From: Bacteroidota bacterium
GTDB lineage: Bacteria; Bacteroidota; Bacteroidia; Sphingobacteriales; Sphingobacteriaceae
NCBI GenBank assembly: GCA_013288685.1
Contig: JABDBM010000010.1
Location: forward strand, 1-64,000
Direction: 5' to 3'
DNA: 64,000 bases
Shown here: positions 1 to 8,971 of the stretch, piece after piece
How positions within the stretch are numbered: the stretch's first letter is position 1
Layout: each line of letters starts with the position of its first letter
Notes under the pieces: model-generated
What the model was told of the DNA's origin: nothing
The model's database searches: none
What the model saw: only the letters and a program-made list of their open reading frames with translations
Translations under genes and position numbers: made by a program

Positions 1-1
1 G

Positions 2-1555
2 CATTGGGCTTATGAACCCGATTTCGACCGGGACATTGGGTACATCAGAAATACCTTAGACGGCCATTTTGGCACCGACCCTAATATTGCCGGGCAGTAC
101 ATGTGGTACAACCCGCTCATGTATATGACTGAAACCCTGGTTGTAAAAACAACCGGCTTACCTATAAATGTTGTGGTTGCCCGTTCGGGTCCTTTTTTAA
201 ACCTGCTGAGTCCAATTGCATTTTTCATAGTACTGGTAAAGCTTTTTGATTATAAAATTGCGTTAGCCGGACTGCTCTCCTTCCTATTTGTATCCAACGG
301 TAATTTGCCCGGCTGGGGTGGCGCTACCTATTCGCCATTAATGCTTGCCGATTGTTTTGTTCAGTTTATATTTTATATAAACCTGTTTTTATGTTACAAG
401 GCATTTAATACGCAAAAACTGTGGTGGTTTATCGCGCTTGGCTCGGGCATAGGCATTGGCTTTTTGGGACATGCTGCGCCAACCATCATTATTATTTTGA
501 TATTGATATTATTACAGGGGCAGAAAGTAATTGAAGCACTAAAGGAGAAAAACTTTAAAGCGGTTACAACTTATGTGGTGCAGGGAATTTTTACATTTAT
601 ACCATTCATTATTTTCGCCTTCCCGTTTTTATATTTTATATGGGGCAAGTACCGCATGCACTTTATTAACAGGGTAATATTAGAATGCGCACCCGGAATA
701 TTTGAGCGTAAAAAGTCACTGGAGTTGCTCAAGGTAAACGCTACCATTCCGCTGCTGATTGCTGCGGTGGGTTTTGTTTGGTTTTATAAAAAATTCACCG
801 TTAACTATATACGGCAAATAATTTTATTCTGGTTTTACATTACCTTCTTCCTGTACCTTTATGAATCGGCTTTGCCTACGGTTGATAAACTGTTGCATAT
901 CGATCTCCCCGATACAATACCGGCATTGCATTACTTCTTTTATCTGAAAGGTGTGCAATCCGTTTTCTTTGCATTTGGTTTTGTCTTTTTGGCCACATGG
1001 GTTATCAATTTCATTAAAACAAAATATAAACCCGGCCTGCCCGCCAAATATGCCGACAGATTGTTGGTATTATTCGTGTTGCTGTATACTGTTGGCTATT
1101 ATCCCATTTATATGAACCGGCAGGATTTGGTTGAACCGCGCGAGCAGGCATTGGCCAAAGAAAAGCAAAAGGATGACCTCGCTATTTATTACTACATCGA
1201 AAAAAATATCCCGTTGGACCGGGTAATCCTATGTGAGCACGATCAATCGCTTTTCCCGGTAATGGCTACCGGGATCAAAATGGTTTCTATCGGCGTTTAT
1301 TTTTCCAATCCGTATATCAGTTATGATAAACGCGAGAACGACAGGGACGCGATGATATCATATTTAACCACATCAGCTCCCGATTCGGCCAAAAGCCTGT
1401 TTGCCGAGTATAAAGTGCGCTACGTATTGCTGGCCAACAACCTTTACGCGAAGTACCGAAACCCTCCCTTTGCTATAAGTAAAGTGTTGTTGAAGAATGA
1501 TTCTTATACATTGCTGGAGTTAAGTTATGCTTCTGGCAAAGGGATGGTTAATTAA
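2..1555 (+). CDS. Multi-pass membrane protein, GT-C-like (5' end outside window)
   Basis: The reading frame is open to the first base of the window, so the gene starts upstream; at least 517 residues are present. The first ATG at 101 is probably internal, because the preceding 33 codons read as good protein (HWAYEPDFDRDIGYIRNTLDG). About ten hydrophobic segments alternate with short loops, followed by a soluble C-terminal part of about 130 residues. An acidic loop before the first visible membrane segment and a C-terminal periplasmic domain resemble GT-C glycosyltransferases that use polyprenyl-phosphate sugars, but I see no diagnostic motif. It could instead be an unclassified polysaccharide membrane protein. 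It lies about 12 kb from the polyprenyl-phospho-pentose genes at 13.3-17.1 kb, so a functional link is only a guess. Confidence 0.55.
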   Translation, partial: HWAYEPDFDRDIGYIRNTLDGHFGTDPNIAGQYMWYNPLMYMTETLVVKTTGLPINVVVARSGPFLNLLSPIAFFIVLVKLFDYKIALAGLLSFLFVSNGNLPGWGGATYSPLMLADCFVQFIFYINLFLCYKAFNTQKLWWFIALGSGIGIGFLGHAAPTIIIILILILLQGQKVIEALKEKNFKAVTTYVVQGIFTFIPFIIFAFPFLYFIWGKYRMHFINRVILECAPGIFERKKSLELLKVNATIPLLIAAVGFVWFYKKFTVNYIRQIILFWFYITFFLYLYESALPTVDKLLHIDLPDTIPALHYFFYLKGVQSVFFAFGFVFLATWVINFIKTKYKPGLPAKYADRLLVLFVLLYTVGYYPIYMNRQDLVEPREQALAKEKQKDDLAIYYYIEKNIPLDRVILCEHDQSLFPVMATGIKMVSIGVYFSNPYISYDKRENDRDAMISYLTTSAPDSAKSLFAEYKVRYVLLANNLYAKYRNPPFAISKVLLKNDSYTLLELSYASGKGMVN

Positions 1556-1911
1556 AGATACATTCGGCCAATATCCGCAAATAACTCTTCAACTTCTCAA
1601 CAGGGTCTCTTAAAAAAGCTCCGGTGCTTAATACGACCTGTTTTAAAACCCATATTACTACCACTTGGCACCGCAGATAAGCAATCGCCAAAAGTAATCG
1701 AATAGTGCAAAGGCGGTACAGATCATCCCTACCTAAAAGATGTACTCACCTACACCTTTAGCAATGAATTTAACAGCTTTTAAAGCATATATTTAATGGA
1801 TTTAAGCCATCATATTCTTATGAATATAATCCTGAATTTAAAGCAGAAAATATCAAATAATATTTAAATTAGCCCACAGCCAATTGATACATAACCGAAT
1901 AAAATAATATA
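1556..1911. other. Intergenic region upstream of the GH97 gene
   Basis: This 356-base stretch has no convincing gene. One short frame, 1706-1783 on the + strand, reads GGTDHPYLKDVLTYTF before a stop and looks protein-like, but it is closed by a stop immediately upstream and has no start. It may be the tail of a decayed gene. The 3' part is AT-rich and should hold the GH97 promoter; I could not pick a clear TAnnTTTG element. Confidence 0.4.
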
Positions 1912-4053
1912 ATGAAGAAAATATTTATCTGTTTATTAAGCCTCGTAATATTTGGCGGCGCAAACGCGCAAAGTGAAGTTTCCATTCACTCAAGCATGAA
2001 TAAGGTTAAACTCGACTTTACGCTCGATGCATCCGGGAGGCCATCCTACAAAGTTTTTTTCGGCGATAAACCGGTAATTAATAATTCGTATTTGGGTATT
2101 AAACTGGCTAATGACACTGCTCTCGATAAAAATTTCGCCTTAACCGGGTCCGAAAAAACTACGGTTGATGAAACCTGGCAGCCGGTTTGGGGCGAGGTGA
2201 AAAACATCCGCAACCATTACGAACAGGTAGTTATTCATCTCAAACAAAAATCGGCTACGGGCAGGTTGATGAACATTATATTCAGGGTTTTTGAAGATGG
2301 TGTTGGATTCAGGTACGAGTTTCCGAACCAGCCAAATCTGAAATACTTCGTTGTTTCGGATGAGTTAACCGAGTTCGCCCTTACCGGCGATAACAAAACG
2401 TTTTGGATACCGGGCGACTACGACAGCAACGAATACTCATACACCACATCAAAAATCAGCGAGATTGATGCCTCGGTATTGGCAAAATCAGCCACTGATA
2501 TTGCGGTGCGCTTTGTACCCGATAAATACGGCATACAAACACCGTTGATGATGAAAACCACCGACGGTTTGTACCTCAACATCCACGAAGCCGCGCTGGT
2601 TGACTATACCTCGATGCAGTTACATGCCGACATCAACACCTTTAAACTTACCGCTAACCTGGTAGCCGATGGGGTTGGTAATAAAGCCTATATGCATGCA
2701 CCTTGCAGCACGCCATGGCGCACCATTATTGTAAGCGACAAAGCAGCGGATATTTTATCATCCAAAATGATCCTTAACCTTAACGAGCCTTCGAAAATTG
2801 AAAATACATCCTGGATAAAACCCATGAAGTTTGTAGGAATCTGGCTGGAAATGCAAACCGGGAAGTCAACCTGGAACTACGCCGACAGAGCCGATACCCT
2901 TGATGCTAAGGGCCAATTGATACCCAACGGAAAACATGGCGCCAATACTGCCAATGTAAAACGTTACATTGATTTTGCCGCCGCAAACAATATTGGCGGT
3001 GTGCTGGTTGAAGGCTGGGATGTTGGCTGGGAAGACTGGTTTGGAAACTGGAAAGAAAACGTATTCGATTTTGTGACCCCCTACCCTGATTTTGATGTAA
3101 AGCAGATTGAAGACTACGCCACATCAAAAGGCGTACACATGATAATGCACAACGAAACTTCAGGCTCGGCAACCAATTATGAGCGGCAGATGGATACCGC
3201 CTATCGCTTTATGAATAAATATGGGTATACGTCGGTAAAAACGGGGTATGTAGGCAAAATTGTACCCCGTGGCGAGCATCATGATGGCCAATGGATGGTG
3301 CAGCATTATGTGCGTGTTGCACAAAAAGCGGCACAATACCATGTGATGCTGGATGCACACGAACCGGTGCGCCCAACCGGTTTACAGCGCACTTATCCTA
3401 ACTGGATGGCGAGCGAAGCCGGTCGTGGTAACGAGTACAATTTATTCAGCACCGGGAACCATCCCGACCATGAAACCATCATGCCCTTTACCCGCTTAAT
3501 GGGAGGCCCTATGGATTATACCCCCGGCATATTCAAAATTAAAGGTTATGCCCCCGGCGATCCCGAAAGGCAGGTGCACACCACATTAGCCAAGCAATTG
3601 GCCTTGTACATAACCTTGTATAGCCCGCTGCAAATGGCAGCCGACATGCCTGATAATTATGAAAAACGGATGGACGCCTTCCAGTTTATTAAAGACGTAG
3701 CTGTAGACTGGGACGATACAAAAATTGTTGAAGCCGAACCTGGTGAATACGTAACCGTTGCCCGTAAAGAAAAAGGTGCAGCCAACTGGTATATCGGCGC
3801 CATCACCAATCAAAACGGCCGCAATGCCATCATTCCGTTAGACTTTTTGGATAAAGGTACTAAATACGCCATCACCATTTATGCGGATGCCGACGATGCC
3901 GATTGGAAGAAAAACCCGGAGGCTTATAAAATCACCAAATACTACGTAAACGCAGGCACTAAATTAAACATAAAATTAGCCAACGGCGGTGGTGCTGCCA
4001 TAAGTATTAAACCGGCAACGGAGGCGGATAAGGGTTTGAAACTTTATAAATAG
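1912..4053 (+). CDS. Glycoside hydrolase family 97, inverting alpha-glucosidase type (SusB-like)
   Basis: This 713-residue exported enzyme is predicted to release glucose from alpha-glucans in the periplasm. It begins with a signal peptide (MKKIFICLLSLVIFGGANAQ). A GH97 N-terminal beta-domain follows, then a TIM barrel from about residue 300 and a C-terminal beta-domain. The catalytic set of Bacteroides SusB can be placed with a constant offset of 24: E415 (MHNETS) and E484 (DAHEPVRPTG) match the two base glutamates E439 and E508, and E508 (GRGNEY) matches the acid E532. E502 matches calcium ligand E526. The segment VKTGYVG has Gly where retaining GH97 alpha-galactosidases have the nucleophile Asp, so inverting glucosidase chemistry is expected. 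No susC or susD gene is nearby, so it is not part of a visible polysaccharide-utilisation locus. Confidence 0.93.
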   Translation: MKKIFICLLSLVIFGGANAQSEVSIHSSMNKVKLDFTLDASGRPSYKVFFGDKPVINNSYLGIKLANDTALDKNFALTGSEKTTVDETWQPVWGEVKNIRNHYEQVVIHLKQKSATGRLMNIIFRVFEDGVGFRYEFPNQPNLKYFVVSDELTEFALTGDNKTFWIPGDYDSNEYSYTTSKISEIDASVLAKSATDIAVRFVPDKYGIQTPLMMKTTDGLYLNIHEAALVDYTSMQLHADINTFKLTANLVADGVGNKAYMHAPCSTPWRTIIVSDKAADILSSKMILNLNEPSKIENTSWIKPMKFVGIWLEMQTGKSTWNYADRADTLDAKGQLIPNGKHGANTANVKRYIDFAAANNIGGVLVEGWDVGWEDWFGNWKENVFDFVTPYPDFDVKQIEDYATSKGVHMIMHNETSGSATNYERQMDTAYRFMNKYGYTSVKTGYVGKIVPRGEHHDGQWMVQHYVRVAQKAAQYHVMLDAHEPVRPTGLQRTYPNWMASEAGRGNEYNLFSTGNHPDHETIMPFTRLMGGPMDYTPGIFKIKGYAPGDPERQVHTTLAKQLALYITLYSPLQMAADMPDNYEKRMDAFQFIKDVAVDWDDTKIVEAEPGEYVTVARKEKGAANWYIGAITNQNGRNAIIPLDFLDKGTKYAITIYADADDADWKKNPEAYKITKYYVNAGTKLNIKLANGGGAAISIKPATEADKGLKLYK

Positions 4054-4068
4054 CATCAATAAATCTTC

Positions 4069-4162
4069 ACCACGAAGGGCACAAAGATTTCACGAAGGAC
4101 ACAAAGGAATGGAAACTGCCCTTTGTGTCCTTTGTGCTTTTCCCATAGTGGCCTTAGTGGTA
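4069..4162. repeat. Dispersed inverted repeat, ACCAC..AAG family, copy 1
   Basis: The left arm ACCACGAAGGGCACAAAG and the right arm CTTTGTGTCC...TTAGTGGT are imperfect complements. Five more copies occur in the window, at 6490, 12992, 16372, 55011 and 58501. This one lies between the GH97 gene and the MarR-GNAT gene. Confidence 0.85.
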
Positions 4163-4240
4163 AACTAACAAAGTAGTAATTAACAAGCATTCCAATAAAA
4201 GTTTAAAGGTTTATTTGTAAAGTTAAATGCAAGTTGTATT

Positions 4241-4262
4241 ATTGCGTAATCAATTACGTAAT
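4241..4262. promoter_or_regulatory. Probable operator palindromes upstream of the MarR-GNAT gene
   Basis: ATTGCGTAAT and ATTACGTAAT sit side by side, separated by CA. The second is a perfect 10-base palindrome and the first differs from it by one base. A third related half (AATTACATAA) runs up to the start codon at 4274. AT-rich palindromes this close to a MarR-family gene are typical autoregulatory sites; binding itself is inferred. Confidence 0.5.
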
Positions 4263-4273
4263 AAATTACATAA

Positions 4274-5218
4274 ATGGAATTTTACAATCAAGTCGGCAAA
4301 ATGGCCCTGGCCAGCAGGCTTCGCAGATTAAGTGAATTACATGCCGAGCAGGCTGCCGAAATATGCGCACTTTATGGTGTGGATATTCAACCTAAATGGT
4401 TTCCTGTTTTTTATTTGCTATCGGTTAACGATGAAAAATCAATCACGCAAATTGCACGGGAGATTGGCCAATCGCATCCATCGGTAAGCAATATTGTTAA
4501 AGAGATGATTAAGGCAGGAGTCGTTGAAAAAGGGTTGAAAAACAATGACGGTCGCGAAAACTATGTAAAACTTGCCGAAAAAGGTTTAGCAATAAACGAG
4601 CGCATACAACACCAATACACCGATGTAAATACTGCGGTTGAAAATGCACTGAACGAGGCCCAATACAACATTTGGAAAGCGATTGAAGAATGGGAATTTC
4701 TGCTGGAACAAAAAAGTATGCTGGAGCGTGTGCGCGACGAGAAAAAGCTACGGGAAAGTAAAGCAGTTGAAATTGTAGATTATCAGCCAAAATATCAACC
4801 GGCATTTAAACAGCTTAATGAAGAATGGATAACAACCTGGTTCAAGATGGAAGAAGCTGATTATAAATCGCTGGATCATCCCGACGATTATATTTTAAAT
4901 AAGGGAGGATGTATTATTATAGCACTGCATGAGGGCGAGCCAATTGGCACCTGCGCCCTTATTAAAGTTGATGACAAAATGTATGAACTGGCAAAAATGG
5001 CCGTATCACCAAAAGCAAAAGGACGAGGTATCGGTTATTTATTGGGAGTTGCTATTATTGAAAAAGCAAAGGAAATGGGGGCTAAAAAACTCGTTCTCGA
5101 ATGCAATACCATTTTAAAACCGGCCATCAGCCTTTATCACAAATTGGGGTTTAAAAAAGTTGCGGGAATTCCTTCGCCTTATGATAGGGCAAATATCCGG
5201 ATGGAGTTGAGTTTATGA
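4274..5218 (+). CDS. MarR-family regulator fused to a GNAT acetyltransferase
   Basis: This 314-residue protein has two domains. Residues 1 to about 150 form a MarR winged helix, with the recognition region around ITQIAREIGQSHPSVSNIV followed by the wing. Residues 165-314 form a GNAT fold, with the acetyl-CoA loop seen at SPKAKGRGIGYLLG and the family C-terminal pattern ISLYHKLGFKKV. Such MarR-GNAT fusions are known in Bacteroidota; the acetylation substrate is not known to me. The gene is monocistronic, with likely operator palindromes directly in front and a perfect hairpin behind it. The acetyltransferase could act on a small molecule that is also the ligand, but that is inference. Confidence 0.88.
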   Translation: MEFYNQVGKMALASRLRRLSELHAEQAAEICALYGVDIQPKWFPVFYLLSVNDEKSITQIAREIGQSHPSVSNIVKEMIKAGVVEKGLKNNDGRENYVKLAEKGLAINERIQHQYTDVNTAVENALNEAQYNIWKAIEEWEFLLEQKSMLERVRDEKKLRESKAVEIVDYQPKYQPAFKQLNEEWITTWFKMEEADYKSLDHPDDYILNKGGCIIIALHEGEPIGTCALIKVDDKMYELAKMAVSPKAKGRGIGYLLGVAIIEKAKEMGAKKLVLECNTILKPAISLYHKLGFKKVAGIPSPYDRANIRMELSL

Positions 5219-5225
5219 AGAAAGC

Positions 5226-5258
5226 AGATTTGACAACTTTTAAAAAGTTGTCAAATCT
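5226..5258. terminator. Perfect 16-bp hairpin between convergent genes
   Basis: The arms AGATTTGACAACTTTT and AAAAGTTGTCAAATCT are exact complements with a one-base centre. The hairpin sits between the 3' ends of the MarR-GNAT gene and the GT2 gene on the other strand, so it can serve as a bidirectional terminator. It may also belong to a dispersed repeat family. Confidence 0.6.
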
Positions 5259-5277
5259 AAACTGCCATACGAAACCC

Positions 5278-6453
5278 TCACTGCTTGCGCTGTGCCTTTT
5301 CCCAGGCAGCGCTTTGTTTTTTGCGGAAATACCTGATTAACCCCATTAACACCGCGTAGTTCATCACACAAAAATAGTAGGGTATAAACAACGCTTTAAT
5401 GCGGATGTGCCTTTTTTCCATTATCAAACCTAAAATGGCCAGCACGTAAAATAAAAGCTGCGCCGCAAATATCAAATGGAAAAAGAATTCGCCGGGGTCC
5501 AACGCAATAATCAGGTTTAAAACAAAAACCAGTATTAGCAAAAACGGCGTCACCGTCCACCGCAATACCCGGTGACTTACATATTGAAAAGATAATACCG
5601 GGTACTTAAACGGGTTCAACAGATTCTTCAACCGCAGGATAGATTGGATGCCGCCTGCAGCAATCCGCACTTTTCTTTTTAATTCTTCGGTTACATTTTC
5701 CGATGCATTTTCAGTAGCATAGGCTTCGGGCTCGTAAACAATACGATAGCCTTTGGCAGCAATATACATCGATATCATAAAATCGTCCAAGATGGTGTCG
5801 GGCGGCACGTCCTGATAAAGGGAACGCCGTACGCTGAACAACTCCCCTGCCGCGCCAACGACCGAGTATAGTTCCGAATCCCATTTTTTTAACGCCGATT
5901 CATATTTCCAATAAAAGCCTTCACCGGCAGCGCTGGCATCAGCGCTTACATCCATTTGCACACGTTTCTCGCCGGCTACAGCGCCAACGGTTTTATCCTG
6001 ATAATGACGGCAAATGCAGATCATGGCATCGGGGTTTAAATTGGTGTTGGCGTCGGTAAAAACTACTGCCTCGGTATTTACATATTCCATAGCCCGATGC
6101 ACCGCCGCTATTTTGCCACTGCGTTCGGGCCGGTGCAGTAGCTGTATTTGAGGATAACGGGCAATAATATCGGGCGTTTTGTCGGACGAACCGTCGGTAA
6201 CAAATAAGAACTGCAGTTTGCCTGCCGGGTAATTCAATTTAAGACAGTTGGCAACTTTTTCCTCAATCAGAGATTCTTCGTTGTAAGCAGCCACCACCAG
6301 TGTACAAGCGGGCAGTTGATCTTCATTAACAGTCGGAATAACGGGCTTGCCTTTAAGCGCTCTTTTTATTTTGATGAGGAAATAGAGCAAAATGCCATAG
6401 CCCATGAAGGTGTAAAAAACAATAAACAGGCTAATCCAAAAGGTAATTTTCAT
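5278..6453 (-). CDS. Membrane-bound family 2 glycosyltransferase
   Basis: This 391-residue protein has an N-terminal membrane segment (residues 1-30), a cytosolic GT2 domain and three to four C-terminal membrane segments (about 295-380). Key residues are visible: DGSSD at 87-91, the DxD-like TDAN at 133-136, and the acidic catalytic motif ILDDF at 221-225. The QxxRW motif of processive synthases is absent, which fits a single-sugar transfer. This layout resembles Bacteroidota exopolysaccharide GT2 enzymes. A second GT2 gene on the same strand lies 159 bases upstream, but a dispersed repeat separates them. The sugar and acceptor cannot be read from the sequence. Confidence 0.88.
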   Translation of the reverse strand: MKITFWISLFIVFYTFMGYGILLYFLIKIKRALKGKPVIPTVNEDQLPACTLVVAAYNEESLIEEKVANCLKLNYPAGKLQFLFVTDGSSDKTPDIIARYPQIQLLHRPERSGKIAAVHRAMEYVNTEAVVFTDANTNLNPDAMICICRHYQDKTVGAVAGEKRVQMDVSADASAAGEGFYWKYESALKKWDSELYSVVGAAGELFSVRRSLYQDVPPDTILDDFMISMYIAAKGYRIVYEPEAYATENASENVTEELKRKVRIAAGGIQSILRLKNLLNPFKYPVLSFQYVSHRVLRWTVTPFLLILVFVLNLIIALDPGEFFFHLIFAAQLLFYVLAILGLIMEKRHIRIKALFIPYYFCVMNYAVLMGLIRYFRKKQSAAWEKAQRKQ

Positions 6454-6489
6454 TTCTATTTTCTTTTGTTTTTATAGTTTGAAAATTTT

Positions 6490-6590
6490 ACCACAGAGGC
6501 CGCAAAGCGAAAAACACAAAGGACACGGAGTGTGTTTTTTTAGTATTAAAACGTTAGTGTCCTTTGTGAAGCCTTTGCGTTCTTTGTGGT
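6490..6590. repeat. Dispersed inverted repeat, ACCAC..AAG family, copy 2
   Basis: It runs from ACCACAGAGGCCGCAAAG to GCGTTCTTTGTGGT, with near-complementary ends. It separates two GT2 genes that are both on the - strand. Confidence 0.85.
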
Positions 6591-6612
6591 TAATTTTCAA
6601 CCACACAAAATT

Positions 6613-7527
6613 TTATTTTATTGTTTCAATCCGGTACCCCAAATTGCTACTGTTTTTGCTGTGCGTAATGTTCCACCAAACTGCTCTAAAAAGCATGGGT
6701 ATAAAATTGTAATTTTTGCCTTTAATATACGCAATAATATTGCGGGGTACAACCAACAAAATAAAGTATAAAAAAAACACCGGTTTATTTAACAACGGAG
6801 CATTGCGGCGCACAAACAATATGCGATTGCGGTTCATGAAGTATTCTTTAAGTTTACTTTTTTTTCCTACCGAAATTGATTCTTTGTGGTAAATCAAGGC
6901 ATCGGTGCATATCCAGGCCTCGTAGCCGACTTTTTTTATGTGTTCGCACCAGTCCAACTCCTCGTAGTATAAAAAAAAGCCTTCATGCATTGCACCCGCT
7001 TTTTCGATGGCTTCTTTTTGCACCATCATTGATGCTCCGTGGCAATATGCGGTTGGGCCCATAATATGATCATATTGGCCGGTATCTGTTTGCCGCAGAC
7101 CTATACAAGTGTTGCGGCAGGTATAAAAATTCATGGGTGTGTAGCCGGCATATTGTATCAGGCTTTTATCATGATAGTATTTAATTTTAGGTGATATCAT
7201 TCCCACTTCCGGGTGTTCATCCAATACATTGGTCAACTTTTTAACCAAACCCGGCGTAAACTCGGTATCGTTATTCACAAAAAAGAGGTAATCGCCTGTA
7301 GCTGCTTTTATACCCAGATTGTTTCCTCCGGCAAAACCCAGGTTTTTTTCGGAGCGGATAAACTTAACATGCGGATAATTAGTTTGCCAGGCTGTTGGTA
7401 AATCAGCGCGGCTGCCGTTGTCAATCACTATTATTTCCAAACCGGCAGCGTCTTTTATCGATAACAAAAGTTCTTCGGTAACTTTTGGCTGGTTGAAATT
7501 TACAGTAATGATGGAGGTCTTTTTCAT
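6613..7527 (-). CDS. Family 2 glycosyltransferase, rhamnosyltransferase (WbbL)-like
   Basis: This is a 304-residue GT2 enzyme of the inverting type often annotated as rhamnosyltransferase. The nucleotide-sugar fold starts at residue 4 (SIITVNFNQ). The metal-binding motif is NNDTE at 85-89, and the acceptor-side catalytic motif is EELDW at 189-193, inside FFLYYEELDWC. Near the C-terminus (about 248-265) one hydrophobic stretch followed by basic residues probably anchors it to the inner membrane. It likely adds a sugar to a lipid-linked glycan, O-antigen or exopolysaccharide. The region to the acyltransferase gene at 7706 holds divergent promoters. Confidence 0.88.
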   Translation of the reverse strand: MKKTSIITVNFNQPKVTEELLLSIKDAAGLEIIVIDNGSRADLPTAWQTNYPHVKFIRSEKNLGFAGGNNLGIKAATGDYLFFVNNDTEFTPGLVKKLTNVLDEHPEVGMISPKIKYYHDKSLIQYAGYTPMNFYTCRNTCIGLRQTDTGQYDHIMGPTAYCHGASMMVQKEAIEKAGAMHEGFFLYYEELDWCEHIKKVGYEAWICTDALIYHKESISVGKKSKLKEYFMNRNRILFVRRNAPLLNKPVFFLYFILLVVPRNIIAYIKGKNYNFIPMLFRAVWWNITHSKNSSNLGYRIETIK

Positions 7528-7673
7528 TATTTGGCGATAACTCTTCTACGTTATTTTAATACGCAATGTTAGTTATAAGTTTATTAAGTTAGCTTGAGGC
7601 ATAATAAGTTGATTAAGTTGGCCAATATCATACAGCTTAGTTAAACAATATGCAATTTAATTTCATAAATGAT

Positions 7674-7681
7674 TATATTTA
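7674..7681 (+). promoter_or_regulatory. Candidate -7 element (TATATTTA)
   Basis: The sequence matches the Bacteroidota TAnnTTTG element except for the last base. It lies 25 bases before the ATG at 7706. Confidence 0.35.
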
Positions 7682-7705
7682 GCGTCATTACTATTGTACA
7701 CAGAG

Positions 7706-8848
7706 ATGAATATTGATACTGGCGGCACAAAAGATCAAAAAACATCTAAAGTTTTTTTTCCTAATTTAAATGGTGTGAGGGCAATTGCGGCACTGATGGT
7801 TGTTGTTGCCCATACTGAACTTCATAAAAAAGCCTTCAATATCCCCCGAATAGGTGGCCTTAACCTGTTTAATTTGGGTAAAGTTGGCGTAACGGTATTT
7901 TTTTCGTTAAGTGGCTTTCTGATAACCTACCTGCTGCTCGAGGAGAAGAAAAAATTCGTAAAGGTGAATTTTAAGGATTTCTATATCCGCCGTATTTTAA
8001 GAATATGGCCCCTATATTTTCTTGTTATCATATTTGGGTTCTTTATTTACCCCAAAGTACACTCCGCCGAAGCCTTGCTGCTTTCGGTTTTCTTTATGCC
8101 AAACATTGCGTTTACCCTCAGCTTACTGCCGGCTATATTTGACCCAATATGGTCAATCGGCATCGAAGAGCAGTTTTATATCTTTCACCCGCATTTTTTC
8201 AGGATAAAAAAAACGGAACATATCCTGTATGGCATGTTGATATTTATGGCGCTGTTTTTGGGAGTAAGCGTAGCCGTCAGCCAATTTTATCACGGCGAAA
8301 ATATAGCTATTAAACAACTTTTTTATTATGCCAGGTACGATAATATGATGATTGGCGGCATATTTGCCGTATTGTATTTCAACACCAAAAACGAACAATT
8401 TGATTTTAAATTCCAGACCCTGTTTAACCTGATTTTTAACAAATATGTGCAGTTGTTGTTGGTGGTATCGTTTTTCGGTTTTGTAGGACTGTATATAACC
8501 TACACAATTCCGCGTGGCGATATCATACTTGCCTTACTGGCCGTGTTGCTGATTATTAACCTCTGCGACACTGATACCAGTATCCGCAATTTAACCAGCG
8601 AAAAATTTCAATTTACCGGCCGTGTTTCGTACGGAATTTACCTGTTGCACAAATTCCCTTTGTTCCTGATGCTTTACCTGGTAAAAACTTATCTGAGCAC
8701 GCAAAATTTAGTTGTTCAGAATTTGGTTTTGTATGCAGGCACACTGACAGCAGCTATAGGGCTTGCCTTCGTTTCGTATCATGGTTACGAAAAGTATTTC
8801 CTGCTCCTAAAAAAGAAGTTTCAAAAAGTTCCCAGCGGAGGGGAATAG
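7706..8848 (+). CDS. Acyltransferase family 3 membrane protein
   Basis: This protein of about 380 residues has ten or so membrane segments and belongs to the acyltransferase-3 (OafA/NodX-type) family, which O-acylates surface glycans. The N-terminal family signature is present (LNGVRAIAALMVVVAHTEL, with the conserved His), as is the IGIEEQFYIFHP motif after the fourth segment. The frame also opens at a TTG at 7694, but the ATG at 7706 (MNIDTGGTK) is preferred. There is no SGNH extension, so it is a short single-domain form. Its neighbours are glycosyltransferases, which suggests acylation of an exopolysaccharide or O-antigen. It converges with the NRPS gene across a strong hairpin. Confidence 0.9.
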   Translation: MNIDTGGTKDQKTSKVFFPNLNGVRAIAALMVVVAHTELHKKAFNIPRIGGLNLFNLGKVGVTVFFSLSGFLITYLLLEEKKKFVKVNFKDFYIRRILRIWPLYFLVIIFGFFIYPKVHSAEALLLSVFFMPNIAFTLSLLPAIFDPIWSIGIEEQFYIFHPHFFRIKKTEHILYGMLIFMALFLGVSVAVSQFYHGENIAIKQLFYYARYDNMMIGGIFAVLYFNTKNEQFDFKFQTLFNLIFNKYVQLLLVVSFFGFVGLYITYTIPRGDIILALLAVLLIINLCDTDTSIRNLTSEKFQFTGRVSYGIYLLHKFPLFLMLYLVKTYLSTQNLVVQNLVLYAGTLTAAIGLAFVSYHGYEKYFLLLKKKFQKVPSGGE

Positions 8849-8851
8849 GGC

Positions 8852-8897
8852 GTTTATATGTGGGAGGCGCGATACTTCGCGTCTCCCACATATAAAC
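8852..8897. terminator. 21-bp hairpin between convergent genes
   Basis: The arms GTTTATATGTGGGAGGCGCGA and TCGCGTCTCCCACATATAAAC pair along 21 positions with one G-T wobble. It starts four bases after the acyltransferase stop and probably ends transcription from both sides. Its core (GCGATACTTCGCGTCTC) recurs in shorter form at 8948-8966, so it is also a repeat element. Confidence 0.65.
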
Positions 8898-8947
8898 GAC
8901 ATCAATGCGGATATGTAGGGTTAATATATGGTTGAGCGCATAGTGGA

Positions 8948-8966
8948 AGACGCGAGTATCGCGTCT
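8948..8966. repeat. Short palindrome sharing the core of the 8852 hairpin
   Basis: AGACGCGA and TCGCGTCT flank a three-base centre. It repeats the inner part of the neighbouring hairpin and lies just after the stop of the NRPS gene, which is read from the other strand. Confidence 0.6.
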
Positions 8967-8971
8967 CTACA

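Noticed and set aside
1706..1783. Protein-like tail reading GGTDHPYLKDVLTYTF
   Set aside because: Only 25 codons, with a stop immediately upstream and no start; noted in the intergenic entry but not called a gene or a pseudogene.
1912..4053. GH97 gene as part of a polysaccharide-utilisation locus
   Set aside because: No susC, susD or other glycosidase gene lies nearby, so a locus cannot be supported from this window.
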